From the NCBI GenBank assembly GCA_001687465.1, contig LVLI01000007.1, positions 62,001-126,000 on the forward strand: 64,000 bases of DNA, read 5' to 3'. The translations under genes were made by a program, and so were the position numbers. This document shows positions 31,943 to 46,500 of the stretch, piece after piece. This DNA is from Halocafeteria seosinensis. Its lineage: Eukaryota > Sar > Bigyra > Bicosoecida. Below the pieces are notes generated by a model. The model was given only the letters and a program-made list of their open reading frames with translations, made no database searches and had not been told where the DNA came from. Position 1 is the first letter of the stretch. The number at the start of each line of letters is the position of its first letter.

Positions 31943-33977
31943 TTACGCTGCTGCGTTGGTCCTAGCAAGTGGTCGTCTGGCAGCGAAGCCTCTAAAAGAG
32001 TCCATCTGGGGTCTCGCCGCTACTTGCCGAGGCATACTTCTACTTTGTTGTTGGAATTCGTCCCACCCGAGAGTATAGGGATCGAAAACCCAACAATCGT
32101 CGAACGAAGCAGTGCTATAACCTCCGCACAACTGCACGTAATTAAATGAACCATTGCAAGTTTGCCCTTTACGCAAGTGTAGTACGTACCACCACGAGTT
32201 CCCCCAACACCAACAATGAGGCATCAACGCGGCGTGGCGGCCATTTGTCAGCCACTGGAGTCTTGCGTCGTCTCGTATCTGGGCTCTTCCATCCTCGAGT
32301 TTCAAGTGCAATCGAGGTATATTTCTCCTCACTTCCAACGAAGGACCACATACCGACAAACGACACGACCCCTTCCTTCCATAAAACAAGGTCCCACATT
32401 TCGCTTGACTCGTCCTTCCCATCAAATCCACCGAATATGAGTGAATGCGCTGTAGAGTGGGAGGTATAATGCGGAAGGCTGCAACAACTATGCCCGTTAC
32501 GGGCTTTAGGTACGCATGGTATACCTGTGCACACCGTCTCAAAGCATTTCAAGTTCAGATGATCCAGGACGTGGACTGTATGCAGCGGCCAGTTTATATA
32601 AGTGGTCTCTAGGGCAAAAAACATCAGATTTTCCCTGACAAAGCGTATACGGCTCCTGGGTAGTGCAGTGGCCAAACCTGCTCGTTCCTCAAAGAGGAAC
32701 TTCCCGGAGCCCCCACCTACAAGGAGGGAATACCGAAAACCAGAATTCTGATCAAGACTGTCTGAAAATACGGGGACAATACTGTGGCCACTTCTGGGAG
32801 CTGGGGAATCGTCGAAGGAACATACGCTCCATTCTCTATCGTACAAGCGAAAGCACCAAAACCAATTAGTTTCCACAAATAAGACTCTCTCCATGGAGCC
32901 GGCAACGTACAGGAGTTGTTCAAACTCGCATTCAGTCAAAGTTAAAGCATTCTGACTAGGGCTAAACGCGTAGTAAAAGCTACACACGACTTCCATAAGC
33001 GCATGAGCGGATGCGAGCATGACTACACTCATGTTGTTCTGCATCGAACTCAGTGGGTTGGTCGCGAAGGGATCCTGTATCAGCTCGTAGTGATGAACAT
33101 ATTCAAGAAGCAGCATGATCAGCGCCTCGTTACCCCCTTCTGCTACAGTTCCAACGGATTCGAAGACCGGAGCTTCTGGATTATATTCTGCAGGGTTAGG
33201 GAGTGAGCCAAAGTTATACTGCAAAGCTGTAGCCATGAGCAACGATGCAGTCTCTTGGAGTAGAGAACGCTGAGTCGCCTCTACGTTGCAGTCACATAAT
33301 GCACGGTTGAAAGCAGCTATAAGTGGGATAAAGCGTGAGATCACATGCAACCGTCCGCCGAACAGTCGTAGCGAAGGACCCCAAGGCTCTTTGACTATCC
33401 ACGACGCACACGAGTCTCGTCCCAGGGGTCGGATGACACACTTGGTCGGCGACCGAAGAGGATACCACAGTTTACTGTTTTGCGCACCACCATCGTTGTT
33501 TGTAAATACATTTGCCTGCCAGACGTCATTTTTCAGCCTTCCTGCAGCGCAGCCACAAGCCAGGACTAAAGCACATTCATCACCACCGCTGGCCGCAGGG
33601 GGTAGACGCTGCAGAACAGCCCCACTGCGCGCTTCCGGTGAGGACTCCTCCAAAGAAGTTGGTTCGATTTTCGTCCATTGTGCAGAGTAGGGAGTCCATA
33701 TGGGCATGGACCAAAGCATCCGTATATCCTCTGAACCCAAGCTTCCTTCTTGTGAAGGTCGTCCCAGCAGCGCTCGTGCAACTTGCTGCCCGTATGCTCT
33801 GGTAGAGGAGATCATAGTTCCGCGACGCCGCGACCACGTCATCCACCATGCGTCCAGTGTGTGCATACGGTCAGCGGTAGCCTTGGATACGGCTCTTAAA
33901 CGCACAAAATCCGCCAAACACAGGAAATCCGCCAGCCGGAGGAACACCTCCCCGGGCAGATCTTCAAGTTGATGCAT
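31943..33977 (-). CDS. F-box protein with kelch-like C terminus
   Basis: Two exons: 33977-32190 and 32131-31943, giving 658 residues. Residues 3-40 (LEDLPGEVFLRLADFLCLAD then FVRLRAVSKATADRM) form an F-box, the Skp1-binding helix set of SCF ubiquitin ligases. Downstream are Gly-Gly blades as in kelch propellers: APRSGHSIVPVF with YSLLVGGGSGK, ARNGHSCCSLP with HSLIFGGFDGKDESSEMWDL, and LLVLGELVVLCGGYSTASFD then DCWVFDPYTLGW. The intron removal that joins ELVV to LCGGYS restores the last blade. A GTAAGT donor overlaps the stop codon region (31946), so a further 3' exon cannot be excluded. It probably recruits an unknown substrate for ubiquitination. It is divergent from the dynein gene. Confidence 0.8.
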
Positions 33978-34540
33978 TGTATAGTCAATACCCTTCTCGT
34001 TCCTCTAGTTCCACTGCATCATACTGTTTCGAACGACACTCCCATTACTCCCCTCACACATTCCACAGTCGTAGAACGATTGTATAGGGGTCATTTCGGC
34101 CTCCGAGACTCACCTGGTCCCGGTCGCACGGGACCTGGCAAGGGACCACCTGATATGGCACGGGCTGGGACTGGAATTCATCTTGGAGCACTGTATACGA
34201 CGACACAGATGGTGGATAGATTGTCCCAGTGGTCACATTTACTGCATGTGGGTATCTGTGCTCATGGACAAGAAACGACCTACTAGTTTGTCGATAGAGT
34301 CTGTTTGGGACAGTCTTTGTTTATCTGTTAAGACACACGGGGTTCAAAATAACGGTAGGTATTACCCTCCCCCCCTTGAACGCCCCTATAGAGTCTTTTT
34401 GTACTTTTTCTTGTTTTTTTTTGGACTCTGCGTACAGCGTGAACGTATCTGTCTGTCATTCTTGGCATATTAGGTGTCTGTACCCCGCAAGCTCCCTCCG
34501 GTTCGATTGAATAGAAAGGAGGGGAACGAGTCAGCCCACA
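33978..34540. promoter_or_regulatory. Divergent intergenic region (F-box / dynein)
   Basis: A 563-bp spacer between two divergent starts. 34110-34176 is GC-rich with dyads such as GGTCCC/GGGACC and looks like a relative of the GTAC-rich repeats in style, though not clearly in sequence. A T-rich run lies at 34395-34420. No defined promoter motif is recognised. Confidence 0.4.
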
Positions 34541-37500
34541 ATGCCGGGTGGCGACAACACGGATACTAATGGGGAGCAGCGCGCGTCGGACAAACGCCAT
34601 GAATGGCTGTATAACCGTGTTCAAACGGTCTTTAAGCACGTCAAACAGGACAAGTTTAATAAAGCGTGGAAAGAGCCCGAAACCGTTGATCGCATTGAAG
34701 ATTTCTTGAACAACCCAGAGAGCCGTCTGTTGCTCGTGTATTCGGACAACATCACGGTAGCGTCTGAATTCCCCAAAAAATTCCCCAAGGGCAAAGTTGT
34801 GTACTTCTTGAAGTCCAACCCAGTCACAGTGCCCAATGAAGACCCTGGTTCGGTTGTCTCGTTCAATGATTTGAGTCAAGAACCACTAGAGCACTTAGAG
34901 AAAGTGCTCTCAGAGGTCTACATCCCCCTGCTGTCGAACCCTCGGAATCAGGTAGGATGGGGTGAAGTTACCTCCAAGGAAGTGGTGGATAAGCTCCACT
35001 CTTTCTTAGCAAACGTAAGTATTACGGTGGGGAATACCAAGGGCGAGACATGCCTTCCCCTGCCGCCAGTGGATACCGAAATGAATGAAGAGGGAGAGCA
35101 GCCGCGCCATGATACCCCTGGATCGTTCCTGAGCATCAAGGATCGTATCCATCTCCTCGAAGGTGCTGTGATCACGTGGACGAAACAAATTAAAAATGTC
35201 CTCAAACAGGACCCCGAATCGCTGCTCAAACAGGGAAAGCATCCTCCACCGGAAGTTGAGATTGAATTTTGGAAGACGAAGGCAGGGAACCTCAACGCTA
35301 TTTTTGATCAGCTCCAAAGTGAACGCGTAAGGAAGGTCTTGCAGTTCTTAGATCAAGCCAGATCCACGTACTGTACACCCTTTGCAAAATTGTGCCGAGA
35401 AGTGTTTGCCGCTCGTGAGGAAGCTAATGACAATGTCAAATATCTGCGCACGTTGGAAGGATGGTTTCAAAAACTAAGTGGGAGCAGCGATTTCGAAGAA
35501 TTGCATAAGCTGTTCAAGCCTATCATGCACATTCTGCTGTTGATTTGGAAGAATAGCCGGTACTACAACACTCCCGCTCGTCTGGTGGTAGTGATCCGAG
35601 AAATCTGCAATGCAATTGTCTCTCAGGCCTTCGGCTTTGTCAATGGCAAGTTGATATTTGAATACATTGATGAAGAAGAACCACAGGCAGCAGTCAAAAG
35701 GTTGAAAACAACATTGAAGATCTGTAGTGCTTTCAAAAGCGTTTACGCTGAGTACAAATCTACGGCGAACGCAGAGTGCCCTTCCAACCCCTGGCGCATT
35801 CAGAACAGCGCACTGTTTTTGCGCCTTGATGCTTTCATCGAACGTTGTTACGACGTGTTGGAAATGACTGATATAATCGTGAAGTTCAATAAACTACAGC
35901 GCATTGAAATTGGTGGCACGAAAGGTAAAACACTCACGCACACGGTCCAGCAAATTTACCAAGATTTCCAACAAGCAGTCGCCGATTTCAGAAAAGTCCC
36001 ATATGACATCATGGATGTTGAACAAAAGGCCTTTGATACTGACTTCTACAAGTTTCGGCAATCCGTGAAGGAGTTAGAGCGTCGCTTAGGCTCTGTTCTC
36101 ACCCGGGGGTTTGACGATCAGTCTACAATTAGCGCCCGATTCAAGCTACTGGAATCATTTGATACACTTCTCGAAAGGCCTATAATTCAAGACGAGTTAG
36201 AACGCAAGCATATTTCTCTTGTTCAGGCCTACGGGGAAGATCTCAAGAAAGTGCAAGAGATATTCCTTACCGAACGTGACAATCCACCTATTGGCTGGAA
36301 CCTACCTCCCATTGCTGGTGCTTTGACCTGGTGCCGAGGACTAAAGGAGAGAATCATGGAACCGATGAGGAAGCTCCGTGATTTGAATAAATCTGTAATG
36401 GAGCGCGAAGAAAGCAAAGAAGTGATTAATTTGTACACGACGCTTATGAACAGCCTGGGAGACTACGAGCATGCCAGGATAGAGGAGTGGGGTGCAGATC
36501 TGGAGAAGAACAGTGAAGCAAAGCTGAAACTGAACTTGCTTGTTAGGGGTGTCGGAGGCCCGCACGTCACCTCCACTGGTGACCCAGACGTCGATGCTTC
36601 TCTTCTTCAAGTAAACTTTGACCCTGCACTTGTCAGGCTCCTACGTGAAGTGAAATATTTCTTACTAATGGGGCTGGAAGTTCCTGCCACTGCGTTAACA
36701 ATTTATCAAAAATCGACGACGTACCGAAAGTATACAACCAGCTTGGAAATGATGACGAACATGTATAATCAAATGATGATTGAGTTGCTGCCAGTGGAGG
36801 CCCCTCTTATGCGACCACAACTGAGTAAAATCGACAACAGCCTCAAAGCTGGATTGGAGCAGATCAATTGGATGTCTGGTAACTCCATTGATAACTTCAT
36901 CAACGATACCTCATCCTTAGTGAAGAGCGCGCACGCGACTCTCTTTCATCTAAAGCAAAATCTCGATGAGATATCGGATGTTTTGGAGAAGTGGAGCTCT
37001 CAACCTTTACTAGAAAGGAAGCCCAAGCCCATGACACCGGACGAGTTTGACAACATGTACAAAACGCTGAAATCTTCGAAGTTCACTCAAATTAAACAGG
37101 GTGGGGTAGAAATAGAGAAGAAACTAAAAGATAGTCATGCAACAATGGGTATCAACAAATCTCACCCGAATTGGTTGGCGTACACCGATTTCGTGAACGG
37201 CGTAGTTGTACAAGGGCTCTCTAAAATGGTCTGTACGTCGCTGGAATATCTAGCCGATCAGGTTGATGCGGAGCAAATACAGAAGCAGGGACGGCAGCCG
37301 ATGCTAATAGTCGAGTTGACACTCCAGCACTCAGGCATTAAGTTCGTTCCTTCTATTGAAGAAGAAGATGAGGAGGAGGAAGAAGAAGAGAATGAAGAAC
37401 AAGAAACTGAGGGAGATGAGACAGAGGAAGGCGAAGGTGGCTCTAAGAGCAGTATCTATGCAATTGTCGGAGAATGGATCGATTCTTTCTACCAAGCTGT

Positions 37501-40500
37501 AGCACAGCTCAAACGACTAGATGATCCTGACGGACGCTATGTGAAAGAGGTGCAAGGGGATCTGAATATTCAGATGCTTCTTGCGCGTGTGTACGGTCAC
37601 CTTGAGGAAACAGAGGAGTCATGCAAAGAGCATCAGTCCTACTTTGAGAAATATTCTTGGCTGTGGGAGAAGGAAGTTGACGATGAGTTCGAAAAATTCA
37701 AGAATGAAGCGTTTTTAGAAATGGATCCTCGCGAGCGTGTAGAAGAGGCCGAAGAGGATGAGGAAGAAGGAGGTAGCCACGATGACAAAGAAAACGAAGT
37801 GGAAGTTGAGATGTTGCGGATACCGGACTTAGAGAAGTTTGATGAGGAAATTAAGAAGTTTGAAAACATACAGGAAGAAATAAGCAACATGTCCAGTGCA
37901 ACTAACATTGGCTGGCTTCGCGTAAACAATGATCCCGCCAAAATAGCTATAGGCCGGGTCGCCAACAAGTGGACGTCGAAATTCACTGGATACCTGGAGC
38001 ATTTTGTTACTGATGAACTGGAGGATCTCATCAAGTTCATGGATACCGTTAATGAAGGTATCCAGAAAGAAGTTAGTGATAAAGATGAAAGTAAGGAAAA
38101 CTTACGATCCGTGATGGCCATCATTCGGGACGTCAAAGCATGTCAGGACCGCCGAAAGGCATTGTTCACTCCGTTGAAGAAGACTGTGGAGCTCTTGAAG
38201 CACCATGGTTCCCACGTTGACGACCTCAAAGTCTCACAAGGTAAGGCTGTTGAGTTCCTGGAATCCGCACCTCTCAAGTGGAAGGACACCGTAACGAGGA
38301 CGTTCAGCAAACGCGAGGAGATATTTCCCTTGCAAACAGCCGAAAGCGAAGTCATTAAGAACCAGGCGGAGGAAGTATTTGTGGCGATGCGCTCTTTCCG
38401 CAACGATTTCCGTAAGAACGCACCTTTCGCGTTTTCGGGGCCAGCGGATGACGCGTATGCGTTGCTGGATAAATACTGGGCCCAGCTACAAGATATGGAG
38501 CAAAAAGCAGAGGAGCTGAATGAACAGGAGTCGCTTTTTGAGCTTCCTATGAGCAAGTTCCAGGAAACAGCAGACACTCGTAATGAGATAAAACTGTTGA
38601 AACAACTGTGGGACCTCAAGGGACTGGTTTTATCTACGTACGAGGACTGGAAACAGACGCTTTGGTCCGATATCGACACCGACGAACTAGAAGATCAGAA
38701 TAAGAAACTGAGAGACTACGTGAAGAAGTTTGGTGATTCACAGCAAATTGTTAAGGGTTGGTCTGTATTCCGGGATATCGAAACCGAAGTAAAGGATATG
38801 GCTGTTGCATTGCCTTTAGTGAATCAATTGCACTCGCCGGCAATGCGCGAACGACATTGGGCTAGGTTGGCGCAAGTGTGTAATGTGAAGGACTTGGATC
38901 CCACGGATCCCAACTTCAACCTGCAATCGCTTCTTGACCTCGAGCTACACCGACATGAACTTGACGTTACGGATGTTGTCGACACAGCCGAAAGAGATTT
39001 GAAGATCGAGCAAAAATTGAATGTCATCAGTGACGCGTGGAAGGAGTTTACTCTCGATTTCGTACCCCACAAAGACACTGAGACTTACGTGATTAAAGTG
39101 TCTGACGAAGTTATGGAGGCATTGGAAACACATCAGATGGAGCTTCAATCCCTGCAGGGCTCGGAACATTTCCAAGCCGACGTCGATGACTGGCAGGCGA
39201 AGCTTGGTCTTGTAGAAGAAGTTTTGCGAGAGTGGATGAACGTGACGAAGCAATGGGCTAACTTGGAAGTCGTCTTTTTGACCTCGGAAGATATCAAAGA
39301 GTCTCTGCCTGAAGACACGAAGCGGTTTGACCAAATAAACAAAGATTTTGAGGAGTTAATGAAATCTGCAGTGGAAACACCTAATGTGGTAGAATCATGT
39401 ACCAAAGAGGGGCGAAAGGATTCACTGAAGCAAATGAATGAGATGCTAGACTTGTGCCAGAAGAGCCTCAATGAGTACTTGGATATGAAGAAGAAGAAAT
39501 TTCCGCGGTTTTATTTCGTTTCGAATGTTGATTTGCTGGATATTTTGTCCAATGGTAATAATCCTCCACGCATTACGAAGCACCTAGCGTCATGCTACGA
39601 TGCTTTAAGCTCTCTTGAGTTCAAGGAACCGGAGGAAGAAGGTCAAGTGCAAAATACTGCCATTTCGATGACGGCTAGTGACGGAGAAGTTGTTGAGTTC
39701 GCTACGCCGTTTGTCGCTAAAGGGCCTGTTGAGGATTGGTTGAACGATTTAACCAAGAAAATGCAGGACTCTTTGCGCGACGAAGCAGAGAAAGCTGTTG
39801 AAACAGCGGTCAATTGGGAAGTCGAGACACCTCGACACATCTGGGTTGAGCATTACCCTGCGCAAATTTCGTTGGTTGGCACCCAGATCTTCTGGACAGA
39901 AGAAACCCATCGCGCTTTGGAGGAGTTTGAAGCAGGTACCGAAGATGCTGTCAAAAAGTATTACCAGGTGTGTAATGAGAGGCTTAATGCTTTGATTGGC
40001 CGTGTCATTGGGTACTTACCGAAGGACCTTCGGACGAAGATAATTGCGCTGATCACTTTGGACGTCCATGCTCGCGACGTCATTCAGAAACTAATTGATG
40101 AAAAGGCTGAAGGTCCAGGTAGTTTCCTGTGGGCACAACAACTCCGATTCTCTTGGGAACCTTACAATCGGGATATCAACATTGCCATAACAGATTTCAA
40201 AACCAAATATGCTTACGAATGGATAGGCAATGCACCTCGCCTTGTGATCACACCGCTGACAGATAGATGCTACATCACATTGACCATGGCATTGAGACTT
40301 ATGCTAGGAGGAGCTCCAGCCGGGCCTGCCGGTACAGGCAAAACCGAGACCACGAAGGACTTGGCCCGTGCGCTTGCGTTGCCGTGTTATGTATTCAATT
40401 GCTCAGACCAAATGACATACCAAACCATCGCGAACATATTCAAAGGCCTTGCGCAGTGTGGTGCCTGGGGTTGCTTTGATGAGTTCAATCGTATCTCCAT

Positions 40501-43500
40501 TGAGGTCCTTTCGGTGGTGGCAACTCAGGTCTACTCTGTCCTTTCAGCCGTCAAGCAGTTTAGCAACCCCCTCAACCGGGAAGAAGAATACCAGCATCTT
40601 CCGGCTGGTACGCCTCCTAGTGTTGTGGGTCAATTTGAACTCCAAGGCGATACTGTGAAATTAATTCCGACTGTTGGTCTGTTCATTACCATGAATCCTG
40701 GTTATGCTGGTCGAACAGAACTGCCTGAAAATTTGAAAGCTTTGTTCCGCAGTTGTGCCATGATAAGACCGGATCTAGCGCTGATATGCGAAAACATGCT
40801 TATGTCGGAAGGGTTCCAGAACGCTCGTCCTTTAAGCGTTAAATTCGTTACGCTGTATCAGCTGGCGTCTGAGTTGCTGGCTCCACATCCGCACTACGAC
40901 TGGGGTCTTCGTGCTGTGAAATCCGTTCTTATTGTCGCCGGTGCCCTGAAGCGCGCTGAACCAGAGACTGTGGAGGATGCTATCCTGATGAGGGCTCTGC
41001 GAGATTTTAATACTCCGAAAATGACCAATGCAGATATCCCGATTTTCTTGCGCCTGATCCAAGATCTGTTTCCTCAACACCATAATTTGCCACCGAAGTT
41101 CGATACCAATGTGGAGCAAGGTGCTACCGAGGCGTGTAAAGAATTCGACCCGCCGCTCCAATACGATCGAATTTTCATCAATAAAGTTGTTCAGTTTCAG
41201 GAATTACTTGATGTGCGGCATTCCGTAATGATTTTGGGTCCCGGTGGTTGCGGCAAGACGTCCATTTGGAAAACCCTTGCTGCTCATCATAACCGTGGCG
41301 GCGGTGGAGAAAGACCCCCTCCGAATCGACTGCCGTTACGATACGACGTAGTGAATCCTAAAGCCTTAACGAGTGATGAGCTCTATGGCTATATGACGTT
41401 GAGCAACGATTGGAAGGACGGTGTTATTTCCATTATTATGAGAGGTATGAGTAAGAATGATCGGGAGCTCGGGTATCATGACTATCAGGTGTGGAAATGG
41501 GTAGTCCTGGACGATGATATTGATGCTGAGTGGATTGAGAGTATGAACACTGTCATGGACGATAACAAGGTCTTGACACTCGTATCAAATGAACGAATTC
41601 CTCTGACTGACCCTATGAGAATGGTTTTCGAGATAAACTCACTGAAGAATGCCACACCAGCTACTGTCAGCCGTGCTGGTATACTCTATGTCAATGACAC
41701 CGATGTAGGTTGGCGTCCATTCGTTGAGAGCTGGATTTCGCGACGAAAGAGTGACTCCGAAAAAGCACACTTGCCAGGAATGTTTGATAAATACATTGAG
41801 GAACTGCTTGAGCGGTTGAGGAAGAATTTCAAGCAAGCAGTCCCGTTGCCGCCAATTAACCAAGTCATGTCGGTCTGTCGTCTTCTCGAGGGCATGCTGC
41901 CGTCATTGCCTGAGGCCCCCAATGCTGAGCAAGTGGAACATGTATTCGTGATGGCTCTCGTTTGGGCTTTCGGAGGTCCCCTGGTGGTTGAGAAGGGTGA
42001 AGGGCAGGACTACCGTCGCAATTTCCACGAAGTCCTGGCAGATCTAGCTGGTAGCGTTGTTAAATTCCCGAAGGAAATTCCCGGTAACGATAAACCAACT
42101 TGCTTTGAATTCTACTACCAACCTTCTGAGAGCAACGCCAAAGGCAGTGTGGGAGAACTCCTACCCTGGGCTGACAAAGTTGAAAAGTATGTCCCTGTTC
42201 CTATCGGGACTGGTCCAGGTCAAACACCGTTCCAGAAGTTGAACGTGCCAACCGTCGATACTGTGCGTATGACTGGCATCTTAGACTTACTTGTGAAAAA
42301 AGGCCATCATGTTATGTTCGTCGGAAACGCCGGTACGGGGAAGACATCCCTTGTAAAGAACTATTTGAACAGTCTGGATAGTGACCATATGTTGAACTAC
42401 TCAATCACGATGAACTATTACACGGATTCAAAGGCCTTCCAAGTACAAATTGATGATGCTGTGGACAAGAGGAGCGGACGGATATATGGGCCGCCGGCTG
42501 GAAAGAAAATGGTTTTCTTTGTGGACGACCTGAATCTTCCATATATAGAGAAGTACGGGACTCAGAATGCTCTGTCTCTCTTCCGGCAAATCATCGACCA
42601 CAAATCCTACTATGATCGTGTCGATGTAGGTTTCCGGAAAGACCTTGTTGACTGTCAATACATTGCTGCGATGAATCCGACATCTGGGAGCTTCACGATA
42701 ACGGAACGACTGCAGCGGTATTTTACAACAATTGCATGCCTGATGCCAAGTGATAGCGATCTAGAGCTGATCTACGGCTCCATTCTCCAAGGTCACCTGG
42801 CCAACTTTTCGGAAGAGGTCCAGCAGCTCGGTCCCACGATTACCCAAGCAAGCATCAAACTGCATGAAGAGGTTTCAAGAAAATTTTTGCCTAGCGCTAT
42901 TACTTTTGTCTATAACTGGAACATGCGAGAATTGTCTAACGTTTACCAAGGGCTTACTTTAGCCCGCTCCGAGTTCTATCCGAAAGGAATGACGTACTTG
43001 CGTTTATGGGCCCATGAGTGTTACCGCGTATTCGCTGACCGAATGGTGTCAGTAGAGGACCAAGAGAAATTTCACGAAGTTTTGAAGGGTATCACTGACA
43101 AGCATTTCAAAGAGTACAAGGCTGATGAGCTGTATGAAGAGCCGCTTATGTTCACTAACTTTGCGGCCCAGCCCTCCGGTGGGTCGGATCCTACGTACCT
43201 CCCCTTGCCCCCTGGAGAAAAAGGAATGGAAATTCTATCTAACACATTGCAACAGAAACTTATCGAGCACAACGAAGGTAAGATGGTCATGAATCTGGTC
43301 CTGTTTGAACAGGCCATGGAGCATGTATGTCGGATTGTTAGAATCATCAGTAATCCCGGTGGCCACGCTATGCTCGTTGGTGTTGGTGGATCAGGAAAAC
43401 AAAGTCTCAGTCGGCTTGCGGCGTTCATTTGTGGTTATGAAACGGTACAACTTGCTATCACTAGCAAGTTCACCGTTACGGATTTTAAGGAGAGTTTACA

Positions 43501-46500
43501 GGGTATGTTCAAGACTGCCGGTCAAAAGGGGCAAGGTGTGGTATTCCTAATGACCGACTCGCAAATTGTGAATGATGAGTTCCTGGTGTATATCAACGAC
43601 ATACTTAGCAGCGGCTGGGTAACTGATCTTTTTGAACGAGAGGACCTCGAAAGCATTTTTGCTTCTCTGAAGAATGAAGCCAAGGCTGTTGGGATATCCC
43701 CGGATCAGCAGGATCAGATGATGGACTTCTTGATTGAGAGAGTAAAACAGAACCTTCACATTGTACTGTGTTTCTCTCCTGTCGGTTCAACGTTTCGCAT
43801 CCGGGCGAGGAGATTTCCTGGGCTTATTAACTGTACCTCTAACGACCGCTTCCATGCGTGGCCACGAGAGGCGCTTGTTTCCGTTGCCAGCAGTAACATT
43901 GAAGAGCTAGAGGTGTTCCCCTCTGAAGAAGTTAAAACGCAAGTTGCAGAGCATATGGCGTCGGCACATGTATCCGTGTCTGAAGTTTCGGAACAGTTTA
44001 GAGCCAAGTTTAACCGGAATGTATACGTGACTCCGAAGAGCTTCTTGGAGCTTATAGGATTCTACAAGCATCTTCTAAGAGTAAAAATGGACGAAAGCCA
44101 GGCTAACGTTACTCGCCTCGATGAGGGTTTGGCCAAACTTCGACAGACACAGCAGGATGTAGCTGAACTACAAACGGACCTTAGCCATACAATGGAAAAA
44201 GTGCAAGAAAAAGTATCCGCGACTGAAAAGCTCTTAGAGGAGATCAAGGAGCAACGAAGTGAAGCCGAAGAGCAGGAGGCTTCTGCGAAGGAAGTGGCCG
44301 ACAGAGCTGCTGAAGCGAAGGCTGAAGCTGAAAAATTGCAAGCGAACGCTGACCAAGAATTAGCTGAGGCAATGCCTATGATGGAAAAGGCCCAAGCGGC
44401 TTTGGATAGCATTGACAAGAGTGCCCTGACTCAGTTGAAGTCGTACTCTAATCCACCGAAAGCGGTGTTGAAAGTGACTGACTGTTGTCTCATGATGCTT
44501 GAAAAAGAATTTAAAAACCTGAAATGGGATAAGGCGAAGCGGATGATGAACAACGTAACAGAATTCGTCCAGCGCTGCAAGGATTTTGCTAACAACGATG
44601 CAAAGACGATGTCCGACGAGCTTGTTAATGCATTGAAGCCTTACATCGATGATGAAGATTTCACCGTGGAAAGCATGTCGAAGGTTTCGGAAGCTGCTGG
44701 CTCCCTGACACTGTTTGTTCGAGCTGTTTACAACTTTAACCGCGTGTGGGTCACTGTCAAGCCGCTCATGGACGGGCTTGAGGAAGCAAAGGAGAAGAAA
44801 GAAGCTGCTGTCGCAGAGAAAGAACAAGCTGACAAGGAAGTTGCTGAAGTCCGAGCTAAGGTGCAGGCATTAGAGGACAAGCTGAGCGACGCCGAGTCTG
44901 AAAAGAAGGCCGTGGAAGATGAAGCCGAGCATTGTCAGAACCGGCTGCAATTGGCCGAAAGACTTGTCAACGGATTGTCCTCAGAGAATAAGCGATGGGG
45001 TGAGGAAGTTGAACGGCTGAAGACGAACGAGTTGAGGCTCATTGGTAACGTTCTGCTTGCAGCTGCTTTTGTAAGCTATGCTGGTGGTTTCGATCATGAG
45101 TTCCGTAGCAAACTATGGGAGCACACGTGGATGCCTGATTTGAAAGAAAGGGAGATTCCACTTAGTGAAGATGCTGATCCTCTTTCTATTTTGGTCACTG
45201 AAGCGAAGATCGCTTCAATGCAGAATGAAGGACTTCCCGCGGACAGGATCAGTACCGAAAATGGCGCCATAATTGTTTCTAGTCAACGATGGCCGTTAAT
45301 GATTGACCCTCAGTTACAGGGTGTCAAGTGGCTGAGGAGACGTTTCAAAGTAGGTGAAGAAGGTTCGCAATGCATTGTAGTGCAGCTCACGCAAAACCAG
45401 TGGCAGCGAAAGATTAGCATGGCTTTGTCCAATGGGAATACGGTCATCATTGAGAACTGCAGTGAAGAAATTGATGCGACTTTAGACCCCGTTCTCTCCC
45501 GCTCTGTTGTACAGCGTGGTAGGAACTATTACGTTAACTTCTCAGGAGAAGATGTCGAGTACAATTCTAGCTTCCAGATGTTCCTTCAAACTAAACTTAG
45601 TAATCCTCATTTCAAACCCGAACTTCAGGCTCAATGCTCCCTGATCAATTTTATTGCGACCGAAGTAGGTTTGCAGGACCAGCTCTTGGCTCGTGTTGTT
45701 AACGAAGAGAAGTCTGAACTCGAGGAAAAGAAGCAGAAGTTACAAGAAGCATTTAATTCTTACAAAATGCAGTTGATTGAACTAGAAGATGACCTACTAA
45801 ACCGGTTAGCTAACGCTCCTGATGATATTCTTTCTGATGTGGCATTGATTGAAGGTTTAGAAGCTACAAAGAAAGCAGCGGTCGAAATTGAAAATGCTGT
45901 GGAAAAGGGTAAAGAAACAGAAAAAGAGATTAACGCAGCGCGGCAAGTCTACGTTCCTGTTGCGGAAGAAGGGGCTATGTTGTACTTCATGATCACGCAG
46001 CTGAACAACATTGACCACATGTACCAGTATTCCCTGGACAGTTTTGTGCTTTACTTCTACAAAGCCATTCGCGAGGCACCCAAATCCAACGAAACTAGCA
46101 AACGTGTGACAAGTCTCAGGGATACCCTGCGTCTGACTATTTATACTTGGGTTGTCCGGGGACTGTTTGAAAAGCACAAGCTGATTTTAACAGCGCAGTT
46201 GACCTTCCAGCTGATGCAACGGAAGAAGCTCAATATAGACTTCGAGTTCCGGCACAACATGTTTCAATTCCTCTTGTTCAGTGGGAAGAAGGCAGACGAA
46301 CCTAAGCCTGCGAGTCTCGACTGGCTTCCAGAGCCTGCCTGGCATTCGCTTCAAGCGCTTGCATCACTAGAAGATGCAGGTTTTGAGCGTCTGCCAGCGG
46401 ACTTGGATGAAGCTCCAGCTCGTTTCAATGAGTGGTTTAACCACACTACCCCAGAAACGGAGAAACTTCCTTTAGATTGGGCTTCGTTGGAGAAGGAACC

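Noticed and set aside
37639-38679. Antisense Ser-rich frames inside the dynein tail
   Set aside because: Ser-rich antisense translation is the expected mirror of GAR/GAA-rich coding sequence; no independent start context or domain.
44062-44827. Antisense frames of more than 100 codons inside the dynein stalk region
   Set aside because: They are shadows of the strongly biased Glu/Lys/Ala coiled-coil coding strand.
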